Assembly (NCBI RefSeq): GCF_901709675.1
Contig: NC_051089.1
Coordinates: forward strand, 3,078,476-3,142,475
Reading direction: 5' to 3'
Source of the DNA: Syngnathus acus
Taxonomy: Eukaryota > Chordata > Actinopteri > Syngnathiformes > Syngnathidae
Length of the DNA stretch: 64,000 bases
This document shows, piece by piece, positions 1 to 14,300 of the stretch. The position numbers and the translations under genes were made by a program. Each line of letters starts with the position of its first letter. Position 1 is the stretch's first letter. The notes below the pieces were generated by a model. The model had not been told where the DNA came from. It ran no database searches and saw only the letters and a list, made by a program, of their open reading frames with translations.

Positions 1-1067
1 TTTGTAAATACAATTGTGCATTATAACTGGCGCGGGTGGCGTGCCACTGCTCTCATTACTTCTTTTTTTACTCTCTGAAGAAGAAACCACCTGTCGATCA
101 AACTTGTTGCTTTTTGGCAGCTCCAACATCTCATTTTGCTCACAATTGTTTTTGTTTACACCAAACAAACCGCTGTGGTGAAATTCATCTTTTTCTCAAC
201 TTTGTTCTATTTTTTCCCCCTTCAAATCTCTTCACTTCAAATATTTACAAAAACAACTTTGAGTACAAGTCTTATATGCCAAACTTTTTTGGAGTTGCAT
301 ATTTCTTTTATTATATATTTTGTTTGTTTTTGATTTATTTTTAAATAGGCGCTGCTGCCTGGTGACAGCAAACATACCAGTTCGCACCTCGAGCGTGACA
401 TCATCAGAAGGTGTCGAACCTGTCACCTGACTGGTACCTGATGACATGATCACTCCCGACTTTGACGTCAATGACAAAAAATGGTTTGTGTTTTCAAACA
501 AGTGTTAAGGTTTCAAAGTAGGATTCGAACCCCGTTAGGGTTAGGGATCAAACAAGGGTTTCTGAAAATCCATCATTTGAAAACCTATAAATTCAGATAG
601 ACTTGTGTGAGATTGCAAGCGTGTTTGTTATAGTGCATTTCCGTTGCAGATTTGGTTGCGTTAGCATATCGTGTTACCTTAGCCGTCACATCGCCCTCCC
701 AGCAACACCTGCCACAGGAAGCGGGCAAACCACGAAGAATTTGGCCTGCCTGCCAGGACCTCTGAAGTGTGATGTGATATCATAACCTATGATGTCATCT
801 GCTACAATATGATATGGAAAGATTTGTGGCAGTCTTACATGTCTTCCGCTCCAGAGAATAGTTCACCAGAAGGAAATAGAACTCTCTTCACGGATCATTT
901 ACATGACATACTTTTCAACACAATGCAGAAAGCTGCCATTTTGTTAGCTCTGGAAAAGTTTGAGTACGCTCGACATTCTTCATATTTAGGGCCCAAGCAG
1001 TCAATATTGTAAGGTCCCTATTGTATCTATAAAAATGAATTTAATATTCTTCCTTGGCAAAAGCACA
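1..1067. other. upstream flank, no gene seen
   Basis: No exon-like sequence recognised. Open frames here are short and AT-rich. Around 505-560 there is one small patch of the AGGGTT/TTTCAA-type minisatellite that recurs across the window. Confidence 0.6.
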
Positions 1068-1430
1068 TTTTCCTTCCTTCCTTCCTTCCTTCCTTCCTTC
1101 CTTCCTTCCTTCCTTCCTTCCTTCCTTCCTTCCTTCCTTCCTTCCTTCCTTCCTTCCTTCCTTCCTTCCTTCCTATCTTCCTTCCTTCCTTCCTTCCTTC
1201 CTTCCTTCCTTCCTTCCTTCCTTCCTTCCTTCCTTCCTTCCTTCCTTCCTTCCTTCCTTCCTTCCTTCCTTCCCATGCAAACACATTTTCCCTTCCTTCT
1301 TATGGCCCATCATTTCCTTGCTTCCTTCCTATTCTCCTTCCTTCCTTCCTTCCTTCCTTCCCTCCTTCCTTCCTTCCTTCCTTCCTTCCTTCCTTCCTTC
1401 CTTCCTTCCTTCCTTCCTTCCTTCCTTCCT
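1068..1430. repeat. (TTCC)n microsatellite, two blocks
   Basis: Near-perfect TTCC/CCTT tetranucleotide repeats run from about 1068 to 1273 and again from about 1337 to 1430, with a short non-repetitive insert between. Only isolated base changes interrupt them. All open frames across it are translations of the repeat and are not genes. Confidence 0.98.
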
Positions 1431-1689
1431 CTCACATCAATTCTTCTCCCCCCCGCCCCCTCCTTTTCTTAATGTAGTTAATTAAAGCGTGTTTGTAATT
1501 CGATAACGCATTTGCGGCAATGCTTGTCTCAGCATGCGCCTACCTAGAAAAAAAAACATTGTTGAATTATTCCACACACTGACTCGCTCATGTCAGCATT
1601 GGCATGTCGTTGCCTTTTGGACTATATTTAGTCTTAATCGAGAGCACTTTGCACCTGAAGTGTTGAACATTCAAGCACGGAGCATAGAA

Positions 1690-2051
1690 AAAGTGTCGCG
1701 TTAACTTCACGCGCATTCGTCAGCTCCAGCGCGTACGAATACGCGCGCGCACGGCCCCGTGTGGGCGTTCCGAGTGCGGCGCTCATCTCCGGCCAGCTTT
1801 TCCACGCGTGCTCTCATGATGCTGCGAGTTGATTGGTGCCAAATTCGCACGACTGACTCTCCCACACGGGCTCACTCACTCATTCAGTCAGAGTTGGCCG
1901 GACTACCTGCCTCACACGAGTGGACCCCACCTGAGGTGGTCCACGATGCTGCGCGATGATGGCAATATTGGGCGCGCTTTTACGTCCCTTGCGCACATTT
2001 AGGAGCCACCGGGAGGTGTGAGTTCGCCCCAAACCCACCACGACCACCACC
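1690..2051 (+). promoter_or_regulatory. probable adamts18 promoter and 5' UTR region
   Basis: Locally GC- and CpG-rich sequence (for example ACGCGCGCGC near 1740) directly upstream of the start codon, contrasting with the AT-rich DNA before it. No clear TATA box lies near the ATG and the transcription start cannot be placed from sequence alone. Confidence 0.45.
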
Positions 2052-2157
2052 ATGGACTGTCTGCTTCTTATCATTTGGACTCTACCCTTGCCGCTGGTCG
2101 GCTGTGCCCCAGTGCGGCTGCTCTCTACCTTGCTGACCTGGAGCCTCATCAAGGTAA
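2052..2157 (+). CDS. adamts18: adamts18 exon 1: start codon and signal peptide
   Basis: The ATG sits in an excellent Kozak context (CCACCACCATGG) and begins MDCLLLIIW, similar to the MEC start I recall for human ADAMTS18. A hydrophobic run over residues 4-30 fits a signal peptide. Two splice donors overlap at the end: one after 2153 (GTAAGT) and one after 2157 (GTGAGT). Only the second leaves one base over, which is the phase needed by every good acceptor before exon 2, so I end the exon at 2157. The 2153 donor would give phase 0 and an immediate stop with the polyT-preceded acceptor at 3846. The start codon is firm; the 3' end is moderately sure. Confidence 0.75.
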
Positions 2158-2330
2158 GTGAGTCAAAATCCATAGCACATGTGATTTATGTCAATTATGT
2201 CAAAGGTCCTCAGACTTTTAGGTTTCAGCAACATCTGTCGGGAAATAATTCTGTCTCAGGACCACGGACCCCAGTTTGAGAACCTCTACTTTATGTCATT
2301 TATGCATTACCTATTGCTATACCTGTTTGT

Positions 2331-2381
<51 letters not shown>

Positions 2382-5300
2382 CCAGACACTGCACATATGC
2401 TGCACGCACGCCTCCCTGCACAGTGTGTCAACCAACTACTTTTCTTCTTCTTCCTCCTCCTCCAGCAGCCACGGGTTAAATCATGGTGAGTGCTCCACTT
2501 GCTGGTGTTGTCTGGTTGGTTTAGTTGGCTACAACTTCACAATGATAAATGTAAATATGAAGGAAGTGTAACCCCAGTTGCGGCAAAAAATATTTCAATT
2601 TGAATCACTGCATACTTTGACCGATTCCATTATTTTTGGTTCCAAAATTCTTCCCAGTGTGAGTTGCGCTTGATTCTTAGAGGTTTGACTGTAAATACCA
2701 GACATAACCTCTGGGATGGCTCAAGTATGTTAATGCTTCCCAGTCCTCAAAGGGCAAATTAGCAGTGTGACAATGTCGGGGTCGAGCGGGTCGTGAGGTC
2801 CAAAAAAAAAAAAAAATCTGAGATTCCCTCTAGGCCAAGTTGCTTTGTATTTCTACACTTTGATTTATCGGGGGCCGGGCATAAAAAAGATGGGGTGCTT
2901 CTCAAAGTGTTGAAGTATGACAGGAAACTAAATGAAGCCCCATCGTTAACTTTTATTTGCTATGACAGGCACGGGAAATGAAATATTTGCTAGCTTCTTT
3001 TCTCCTCTTTTGAACTGCATCAAGTGATATGTAGCGTATGTCCGATGGGTCGCCCGAATGATTGGAGGAGACGCTAACTCACTACATCGCCATTCATCTA
3101 AACTAAAATAATCTAAGACAGTTTACATGTCTTTTTTTCTCATAAATACATCAGTCTGAAATATTATTATAACATCTGATCGCCCGAGGCTCAGTTTCAC
3201 TATATTTGTTTACAGTAGTTAAACTTCCTGTCCTTTATCCAATATGTTCAGTGTGGTAACATTCTGGAATGAAAAATGTGAATATGAATTGATATATTGG
3301 TACATTCATAGTCTCACTCTAATGTAGTCACTGATAATGATTTCGGAAACCCCTTTATATTTATCTTACTGTAGGAAGTATTGGCGGCTGGTATCGGCAG
3401 CCTTTACGAGTAACCAATCCCTTCAAATGAGGCCGGTATTAGCCAGATACCGAGTAATGATAATATCAAAGTGGTTGGGGATCGTAGTTTATGGTATTCT
3501 TGTGTTTTAAACTTAATGTGGTGGTGCTCAGTCACTATTTGCTAACTTAAGGGAAATGGCAAACCACGCGGGGAGATTGATCACTGGTCGATCAGAGGAC
3601 ACAAAGAAGTGCCACCAAGTAGGGATAAATAGCACCAAGGTGCAAAACTCCCTCAAAGACAAGGACCACATCAATTCTCAAAGGTTTTGTTGAACTTCTA
3701 AGGGGCACAAAGTCCTGTCACTTGGGTTGGATTGTTTTATGGATTCTGTTTTGGGTACCTCTGGAAAAGGTGCAGTTACTTTAGAGTCCAATTGGTCCTC
3801 TGGGACTTTCAGATTTAGCAATTTAGCTCTTTTTTTTTGGCCCAAGACATAGACTTGGACCATGACGCATGTCCTCTGCCCCACTCAGACTACGCCTTTG
3901 CCACCCCGGTGGAGGTGGACGCTCAGGGCCAATACCTGAGCCACGATGTGAGCCGGCGGGGCCGTCGCAGCAGGAGGTCCGCGTCCCAGTCCTCTTCCGT
4001 GCATTACCGCCTCTCTGTCTTCGGCCGGGACCTGCATCTGGACCTGCGGCCGTCGTCAGTGGTCGGCCCGGGTTTCACGGTGCAGACGTTGGGCTCGGAC
4101 GGCATCGCCACGGTAACCAGAGGTGACGGGTACCACGACTGCTTCTATCAAGGATCTATCCGGGACCTGTCGTCCTCCTCGGCGGCTATATCGACGTGCT
4201 CGGGGCTGGTGAGTCTTCTATATTTATGTGTGTGTGTGTACCCGTACTTCTACACATCTCTCCTGCCCCCAAAAAAATCTTTGGATTAAGTACAAAATAA
4301 GGAGCGACTGCATTCAAGGGCGCCGGAGGCGGGGTGGGATTAAGGTGGGATTACAAACAATGCGGCAGAAGAAGAAAGACACATGAGAGGGAAGAAAAGA
4401 GGGTGACATCATGAATGGCGAGCGAGAGAGAGCGAGTTAGGGAAAGTGTTGAGCAGGGATAATGTGGAGCCATTGTCCGGCCTTGGAAGCTCCCAGGGAG
4501 GTCGTATCGTCCCTTTTGAAAGATGGACTGTTCATGTCAAAGGGCTTTGGGCAGAACAAAACGGGGAGAAAGGAAGAATAAGAGCCTCTCCTTCTTCATC
4601 TTGTTGTCTCTTGAAGAGGGGAAGTCAGCTGGGGATTCTGGATGAGAACCAACTCTGGAGCGCTTTGGGTCAAACAGATGGAAGTGGAGCAAATGAGGAG
4701 ACGGTATTAAGAGCGGCGCGAGATGATGAGGGATTTTAGAGTCTGGTTAATTGTGGACACTTTGTAATTACATTCTGCGATCACTACTTGAGTGAAGTAA
4801 ACAGGGCTCTCATGTTGAGGAGAGGTTTTCTCATGTTTGGGTTCCTGAACCTGTTGACCCCCCCCCCCCCCCATCAACGCCGCGGGGACCGCTTTGTGTA
4901 ACGCTACATAAAAAGTTTCTGGTTTGCTGTTTATTCATTTGGTTAACCACATTCAAAGTATTGTTTTGACAATTTGGTAAAGAACCACCGTAAAAGCAAA
5001 CCCCAATAAATCCACACAAAAAATGTCACTTTCCCGTTTAACCAGTTTAAAATTGAAGGCGGTGCCAGTTGAGATGACATGACGGTGCGAATCCGACGTC
5101 TACAGCCTTTGTTCCCCCGCGACGCCGTCGTTGACACGGTGACGCAAGTTGCGACTTCCGCCGAGATCACAGACTCCAACCTACAAATTACGTCCGCCCT
5201 TGCTACGCACCCGACTCCCTGCGGTGTGCGGGGGCTTTTCCCGCCCCCCCAATGGTGATGTTTGATGTTTTTGAACGGGGACACTAACTTCAACCAAGTG

Positions 5301-8300
5301 ACTATCTCCTGGAAATGATTTTTTACTCAACTTTGATATATTGTAGAATTACAGATGAAAGCAGCTTCTGACAATTAAAGTGAAAGGGGGCGGGGCTATA
5401 GTATCTGGAAAGTTTACCTGCAGAATTCTGAAAAAAAACCCGCTGGTATGTCAACTGTTATGGATGATTTTTTTTTTTTGTTGGTCGGGCAAGAACCTCC
5501 ACCATCTTTCCTCACCGGGTTGGAGTGACACATCAGTGAGTGATCTCCGGCCAGCTTCGGGCCCATTTGTACCTGTCTACTTTGTGTAGAGGCCAACAAA
5601 TTGGGCCGCCCCTCCTTCTCTCGGGCCCGGAGCCGCTCCCTGGTGGTCTGCATGTGCTGACAGTGATGTAGTGCCCACCGTTGGATGCCAGCTTGAGAGG
5701 AGGCAAAAGGATGGGGGCGCTCGGTTGGGTTCTTCGAATGGCCGAGGGATGCCGTGCGTGTCCTTTGTCGTTTTTCTCACACAAGACTAATGGGCTCTGC
5801 CGAGGACTTCAAGTGGATGCAAACTGAAGTCATACATCAAAACTTGAGCCTCTTGTGTTGCCCTTTACATCTATTGGAGTAGTGCAATAATGGGATTTGT
5901 TGGCCATGCGATTAAATAAAACAGAAGTTTCTTTGTTTATCTCTCAAAGTCATAATTAAATAGGCCACCGTATCCGTTTGTCACAGTAGCCTTCTTTTAT
6001 AGTTGGTGTACATCTGTTATGCAAAAAACACATTTTTGTTTTGTTATTAGTGTTTCTATTTTTTTAGTCGGGCCATTAATGGGTTCATGTATTCTACATG
6101 GCAAATTGGGAATGTATCCTCCACGATGAAGAGATTCCTGATGAGGTTCACAATGAGCTCGAGTTGAGCCACTTGAGCGGTTTGATGTCGGCACGGTTGC
6201 GTCAAAGCATCTTCTGTCGCCACCTCCTCGTTATCCCCTTTGGAGCCAGCGGGGCACGCGAGGACATAACCCTCAGGGGCCCATCCAAATGGAAATTGTT
6301 ATCAAAGCACTCTAAGTGTTTCACTTCTACACGCAGAACTGGAAGTAACGGCGCAGTTGTGATGCTAATGTTGTCACAGCAAATGACAATTAGCATCTTA
6401 ATGCTGCTTAAATAAATTGAACAGGAGTTGGTGAAACAACACTTTACAGACATTATGTCACTTGAATCAACTTTTAGGAATTGAATGTTTAACTTGTACA
6501 TCTTGAATTGTTGTTTGGCCGTTTTATAGTGAAAACTGCTAGCACCCAGCAATATTTTTGGAAAAAGGGAAGAAAAATCCTCCCTTGGTTTCATCGGATC
6601 AAAACGCCTTTATTTTATTATTTTCCAGTATTTATTCTCTGTCAACATACTCTGGCACCGCTGCCGGTCTCCTTGCTCTTCTAAATATAATATTACCACC
6701 TTGTGCTTCTTCCTCTTACAAGACCCATAATTCTTCTGGTCACATGACTCCCCGCAGATGTGCAGTAATCACTGGTTTGGGGCTTCTGGCCACTCGCCCC
6801 CTCCCCTCCCCCTTGTCTTATGGCGTGTAAGCACTTAGTCATTTGCGTCATAATGTCATGGTAGGAAACCTTAAAAGTAGTTTATATTGAGGCCAGTTTA
6901 GGAGATTCAGTAAGCGGGCTTGTACAAGAAAAAAAAAAAAGGCCACAATTGACCATGCAGATTTATGTGTGTCCAAATACAAGAAGTTGATGAACATTTT
7001 CATTTTGTAATTGGCGATTGTACATGTGTAATTCTTTTTATTGAAAATCAAATTCTGTCTTCTTTTTTTGTGTAATGTTTTTAATGACTTGTTCATGTTA
7101 AGGCTTGTTTTTTATCGCCGTCACTTTCCCGATAATTTCCTAATGTAATTTTCGTTTGGCTCAGCATACCCATTACTGAATCGACATGGAGTCTAGACTC
7201 ACTTAAGCCTCTTTGATGAGCACAAGAAAGCAAGAGACGATAACGTTTGACATTTTACGTGACAGTTTCCCCGGTTGAAAGTCACTAATTGCACCTTTGC
7301 ACGTCGGAAAATGAACCGTAAGGCGGCGCAAAGCATCGGCAGCCGATACGTCGTGTGATATATTAGCCTTCATAAGGCTAATCCTTTTGAAGAAAATATA
7401 GCATCGCTTCAGGGCGAGGGAAAGTTTCCGAGGAACGATGACAGCGATATCGCTCAAAGAGCTTGTAAAAACTCCAGACGGTGGATGAAACGATGAGCAA
7501 AATGTAGCTGGCTGATAAAAGCCGCCTGACCTCTTCTGATTCCGTTTCTAATTTAAGACATCGCAGCAGTGATTGAATGTAGCTAGTCTGGAACTGGAGC
7601 ATGATAGTCTTGATTATAAAAAAAACTTTCCCGCCAGATACAATGATTATCAATTTTATCGTTACGGGCCTCTCCTACCAAGCTAAAACTTCACAACGTG
7701 TGTGTGCTGTCAAACCGGAGCGTGTCACAGCTCCACGTGAAATGTCGGCTAGAGGAAGTTTACGTTCCACACAAATGAGAAAGACTCGGGGCTCAAAGCG
7801 TCCGCTCCACAGCCAGCCCAGTCGTGTTTTGACAACACCGGCTCCTCTCTTGTCGGCCTTCTGTTTATTTTGCAACCCGCTAGTCGGCGGTGTCAGACAC
7901 ACACATACACACACGCGCGCACGTACACACTGATAGCCAAACACACTCACGTTGAGGCCTAAGGTCAGTGGGTCAGTGGGTTGATGTGTGTGTGTGTGTG
8001 TTTTTGTCTTATGGTGTGTGCCCGCAATTGTAAATGGGGAATTAGTGGAAACAGACAATGAATTGAGCGTGAGTTTAACTAATTATCACTGCCAAGAAAA
8101 CAAGCACAAAAGCAGTACGTTGGATTGTATCTTAGAAATACATTTTCATAAAATTTGATTTCTAATATTTGGACATTTTTCACATATTGGAAAAATAAAT
8201 GACTAAGATTATTCTAAATTTTTTAATATATTTTTTTCTTCCATTTTTTTTGGCAGTACAGTTTGACTAGCATCAATTAGAAAAACATTTTTGGAAAATA

Positions 8301-11300
8301 TCTTATTCAAACGATTTCATTTTTACATGCCGTGTGTGTCTCCCAGTCAGGTTTAATTCGTGTTTCCGAGCACGACTACTTGATCTCGCCTCTACCTCAG
8401 CATTTGGCAAAACGTCACAACTACAGCGCACCCGACGGTCACCATCCGCACGTCGTCTACAAACGCTCCGCCGAGCACGTGGTCCGACAACAAGCCGGCG
8501 ACCCGTCCGGTTTCGAACCGTCCACGTGGCACCGGGACCACCATCAACAGCAGGACGACCAAAACGGGCACTCAGAAAGGCAACACTTCTGTGGGCGCCG
8601 CAAGCAATGTATGTAAGGGACCTTCATTTTCCTTCTATTTCTGCACGGAAACAAATCCTCTTCTGTTTGATTGAACCAAAATGCTTCTCATCCTGATAGA
8701 CACTCCAAAACCACCCGTTGAGGAGCCTTTCCTGATGCCAGATGAGTTTGCCACGACTGACGAAGAGGGCCCGGGAAGGCCAAAGCGATCGCCTATCGAC
8801 TCCAACCGGGTGGGAGGTCTGAATGTGGAGACCCTGGTGGTGGCCGATAGGAAGATGCTGGAGAAACATGGCCGGGAGAACGTTACCACTTATGTCCTCA
8901 CTGTCATGAATATGGTCAGTGTCAAAAAGTGAAGACGCTAGAGCATAGACGTCAAACCCAAGGCTCAGGGGCCAGATATGGTCGGCCAAATAATTTTATG
9001 TGGCCCACAAAGACAAATTGTGCATCGACTTCATGTTAATGCTAAAATTACAAATTGTCAATCCATCCATCCAACAATACGGAAATATATTGCAAAGCCT
9101 CGGACTGTATTTCAGTCCAATTCAAAGCCAGAAACGGCCGGACCGTAACCGTCTTTAAGCACTGCCTTTCGTTTTGAAAGATGTGGTTTCGATGTACTTT
9201 GGGTGGCGCCGATGGCTTCTTCCCATTCTCCTAAATGCCCCACTTGCTCAATCCCTGACAAAATCTTTCCACATTTTCGCCTACGGTCGCCCTGTGTGCA
9301 TTTAGTCGTGACGACGGGCAAAGGCACGGTGGTCACTGATTTTAGAGTTGGCTCATTTGTTGAGTTAACAGCCACTTTTACTGCTCGTTTTTTTTTCTCC
9401 TCCAGGTTTCCAGTCTGTTCAAAGACGGCACCATCGGGACAGACATCAACATTGTGGTAGTTAGCTTATTGCTACTGGAACAGGACCCGGTGAGTGCGCT
9501 GGCTCGTTGTGACTCTCCAAATATAAATGTATCCGCTGTTAGAAATGTTTGTAAGTTATTATTTTGAACCATAACTATAAAACTTAAAAATGTTCATAGC
9601 TACGTTTTCTAAAAATAATTCTGCTCATGTCACGTCAATAGCTGGGCCTGAGCATCAATCATCATGCCGACCAGTCGCTCAACAGTTTCTGCCAGTGGCA
9701 ATCGGGATTGGTGGGCAAGAGCGGGAAGCGGCACGACCACGCCATTCTCCTCACCGGGCTGGACATCTGCTCCTGGAAGAACGAGCCCTGCGACACCCTG
9801 GGTAAGGCAAGCGGCCAAGCGCAACTTCCTGTTCTCCGTTTTTGCTTCTGGTTTGTTTTGACACCTGAACGTCTCGACCAGTTTATGCTGCTCTGCAAAC
9901 ATGAGGTTGTTAAGTTTGGTTGCCACGTGTGAGTTACTGACCCGATCCTGTCGACGCGTGACTGCGGGGTTCATAAAATTCGACTAACACTGCAAAAAAA
10001 AAAAAGTGGTCAGACCCGAGATGTGCATGTCTCTTTTTACGATAGGACCTTGGTTGTGTGTTGCTTCACAAATCCGTTGTAAAATCAAATCGCTAGGTAT
10101 TTGTTTTCCGCTTCTCCCATGGTAGTCTCAAGATGGACGGACGGACGGACGGATGGAGTGAAATCGGATAATTGCTGGAAAGTCTTAACTGTCCTACCCA
10201 GGGAGTCTCCCATGTCTGCTTCGAATTCATTTGGGTCCAGACTGTGGTCATAGGCACATTTTAATTCCTGTTATTTTGGTTTGGATCAAATGTCCGGACT
10301 GACCAAGCAAAGGTGGATGAAGAAGTACCATTGAGGATATTTAGAAGGCTAAAAAACAGTCAAAACCTTTTTTACTTTCTGGACCTGGACTTGTCATCTC
10401 TGACAGATTTGTACAGATTTTTGTGCATGTTAAATTTCGACTCATCTTCATTCTGACTTCGGTTCTTAGGTTTTGCTCCAATCAGCGGCATGTGCAGCAA
10501 ATACCGGAGCTGCACCATCAATGAGGACACGGGACTGGGATTGGCGTTCACCATTGCTCACGAATCCGGACACAAGTACGTCCGTCGCACCTCGCAGTGA
10601 CCACGTTTCTCAGCCAATTGGCAGAAATTGCAACCGGGATGTGAACAAAGTTTTCAAATGAAAGCAGCCTCACAGACGCGCTTTGACCTGCCAACATTAT
10701 GTCTAAATTGGACTATTGGGGAGAATAGCCTAAGGCGGACATCGCTCTATTTATATTTTGCGTTTCCATCGAGATGCAAGTTTGATTGGTTCAATCTAAT
10801 TTTTTTTATGTTTAAACTCGTCTGCTTGCCTGGCGCTCGCCCAACACAAACATTGGACATGTTTTCTCCTGCTCTTCACCAGACCGCGTAAGTGTCAAAA
10901 AGGCATGAAAGCGTGTTGAGTCCTGAGATAAATTGGGCCAGAAAGAAAATCACTTCGGCAAATATAGTTGTCCATCTATATTAAAAGCCAAATTTAAAGC
11001 CTGAAACCAATATGGAGACTTGACACCCTACCCCCAGTAAAACCCTCATTTGCAACCATATCTTAAAGCCCTCGTACATTTTAAACCCTGACAGAAACCA
11101 GTTTGAATCAGGTTTGATACCTTAACTTCAAACTCTTGTTTGTTTTTTTTTGTATCAGTTTCGGGATGATACATGACGGTGAGGGAAACCCCTGTCGCAA
11201 AACCGAGGGCAACATCATGTCCCCCACCCTTGCCGGTAACAACGGAGTCTTCTCTTGGTCCATCTGCAGCCGCCAGTACCTGAACCGCTTCCTTGGGTAG

Positions 11301-14300
11301 GCATCATTGCATCGTTGATGATTTTATCGATTGTAATCGCCATGTGTCCTCCAGGACGACTCAAGCATCCTGCCTGGTGGACGAGCCCAAGCAGATCGGT
11401 CAGTACAAATATCCCGAGAAGCTTCCCGGCCAGCTGTACGACGCCGACACGCAGTGCAAGTGGCAATTCGGCGCCAAGGCAACATTATGCAGTCTTGACT
11501 TTGTTAAGGTAACCTCATCAAAATCTCCCAAACTTGAACCTTTTGAACCTTACCTCAAGCTTTTCCCACACTGGCCTCACTCTTTGCATCGCATGGAAAA
11601 CAACATCTATAGAATAGACCCGGCTCTTGTGGACCGGAACTCTCCCACATCAACAAAGTCTTTGAGACCTCCAGTAATGAGCCGCCCTGTCATACAGGAT
11701 CCGAGTATTGTACTTACAGCGTCAATGATGTCTGACTAAATGGGGACTTTATTAATGACGATGATTTTTGCCAGACCCCCCTATGTTTTTACCCCTCAAT
11801 GGGGTAGAGCCCTTCTACGTTAGGTGAATTCTTTATGTACGGCGTCATTCAAATGGAAATGCCGCTTGGCCTCTAACGGCTGGGAAATGGACTCAGCCAA
11901 ATGGTATAGCCAAGGGATTAGCGCAAAACACTTCATCGGGGCTATTCAGGACGTTTTCAAAGGCTGTTTACATGTTCGTGACCTGTTAAAAGAGGCGTGT
12001 TTGTTGGAAATAAGGCTGCGAGGTGCAAAGTAGAAAAATGCGTGGTGACTTTGATGCGAACACGTACTTAAAAGACAAAACTGGATTTAAAATTTAACTT
12101 AAGAGCTTCAATCTTTATTTGAAACCCCATTCCTGGACATCAATTTAAAGCCCTAACAGAAAAATATTAAAATCCTTCTTCAAAAGCCAAACTAATTTAG
12201 ACTTGAAAGCGTTCATTGAAGCCTAACACCAAATTAAAATCCCAAACCCTGCTTAAAACCATAACCCTATCATCAAACGCCCAACCCTGTCTTGAAATTG
12301 TAACTCTGGTTTGAAATACCAACATTTACTTTCAACCCAAATATGAAAACATGCCCTGTCTTGAACCCTAAACTGTAAAGAAACCCTTTTACTGAAATCT
12401 TTAATTTCAAACCCTAACCAGGCTTCAAACCTTAACACTTGTTCAAAACCCTACCCCAGTATGTAGTCCTAATTACCCCCGGCTCTCTGTCCCGGTCGGT
12501 TCCCCCGTGCCCGGTGCAGCTGGGCTGACTGCCAGCGTCGGCAGCCTGTCTCCCGATGCGAGGCTCTCCCTCTGTGCTCACTCACTCGCTTGCTTTCTGT
12601 ATTGTTGGGTCAGATGACACACATAATTAGAGGCGCTTTCATTAAAGAAGCGCACTGATTAGGTTTGACGTGCCGGCTTTTTTTAGGGGAGGCTCATTGT
12701 CGCCCGATGGTCAGCCGGCCAGCTGATGCTCGCTCAGCAGTGATTGCAAGTCTTATATACAAATACGTTTATTTTTCCTCATCACTGAGTATTTTTTTTA
12801 ATTTAGAGTCTGTACTTGCACGAGTACTTTTGTCACTACATCTTATCATCTCTGTTGTCTGGCAGGACATCTGCAAGTCACTGTGGTGTCACCGCACGGG
12901 CCAACGATGCGAGACCAAGTTCATGCCTGCCGCCGAGGGCACCAGCTGCGGGCCCGACATGGTGAGGAGACTCGTCTCATAATTCAAACTGGATTTAACC
13001 ATCGTCATGAAGTTCACTGAGTGATATGTACGTCAGTGGTGTTGGCGAGGCCAGTGTGTCAAATACGGGGAGCACGGCCCCAAGGCGGTTCATGGCCAGT
13101 GGTCGCCCTGGTCCCAGTGGTCGGAATGTTCCAGAACGTGCGGAGGCGGGGTCATGTACAGGGAGCGCTCCTGCACCAGTCCACGGTAAACACACACACA
13201 TTCACTATACATTCATCATGTCATCACTCCTGGAAACTGCTCCTACATCCAAACAACTTCTGCTCTTTCATCCTTTTTTGGAACACCTGAATGCAACGTC
13301 TGCCAGATAGCTGTCAGCACACACACATACGCGCACGTACACACACACACACGCGTAGAGTCAGCTGACAGTCCAGACAGCAAGACAATCTCTCCCCATG
13401 CACCAGACAAGGGTGGGACAAAACGTTGCTTTTTTTTGCGCCGAGAGCTGCCAAGGTCTCGCATGGCTGCTCGCTCGGACAAACGTAATGTCGCGCATCC
13501 CACAGTGCCCGACAGCTCTTTTAGTAAGTCTCAACATGTGCAAAAGAAGCGGACATTTTCCGACCCACTGTTTGTTTAATTTTGTGTTTTATGGCGAGTC
13601 ATCAAGTTTGCCCGAGAAGCTCCGCCCACAAAAGGGTTCGTCATATTGTGTCATCCATATTGTATGGTTCCATTTTGGTAGCAAACACAGTTTTTAAAAT
13701 GGCAGGCTTTTTTTTTTAAGCAGGGGCTCCCTACGAACTTTTTAGGGTCAACTCATAATACTGGACGTGCCTACCAAATTTCATGGTCCGCTTAACTGAC
13801 TTTCCAAAAATTTCATGGCGTGCTACCAGGTCAATTTTTGGGAGTCATGCCTGCTCGCTTATATGAGTGATTTGCTTCGTGTTCTTCCGTACAACCATGG
13901 GGGATGGATAGATAGAAAGATGGTGGAACTAATTGCTTGCATTTGGCTCGTTGGGCTCTTGGCCGATGAACACGAAGCAACAGTCAAGACAAATTTTATG
14001 GCCGGCAGCACCTTTCTGGTTTTTAATCTTGCATTTGTGTTTCGTCAAGCAAACACACATTTCTTTTGGTTTAATTGAATCAGTTGGCAGGTGGGATGAA
14101 GGTTATGTATGACCGGTGATGTTAGCTTGAGGGGTACAATTTTTCTAGTGGCTTTGTGTTTAGATTTAGGAAAGCAACATTGCTCGTGATTCAAAGATTA
14201 ATTTCTCTGTTCGGAATATGATACAATGTTTTTCTCTCACATTTATGTTTTATCAAGCATAGATGGCTTTGTCAATAGATTAGCAAGTGGTACAGCTAAG

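Noticed and set aside
1001-1485. Open frames on both strands (GRKE and PSFL repeats)
   Set aside because: Translations of the TTCC microsatellite.
2466-2485. 20-nt mini-exon with good acceptor (CCTCCTCCTCCAG) and donor (GTGAGT) in intron 1
   Set aside because: Its length does not restore the phase needed for exon 2 with either exon 1 donor and a good acceptor; the simple two-exon join works better.
3678-3884. 68-codon minus-strand frame overlapping the exon 2 acceptor
   Set aside because: No family recognised, and it is fully explained by chance overlap with intron 1 and exon 2.
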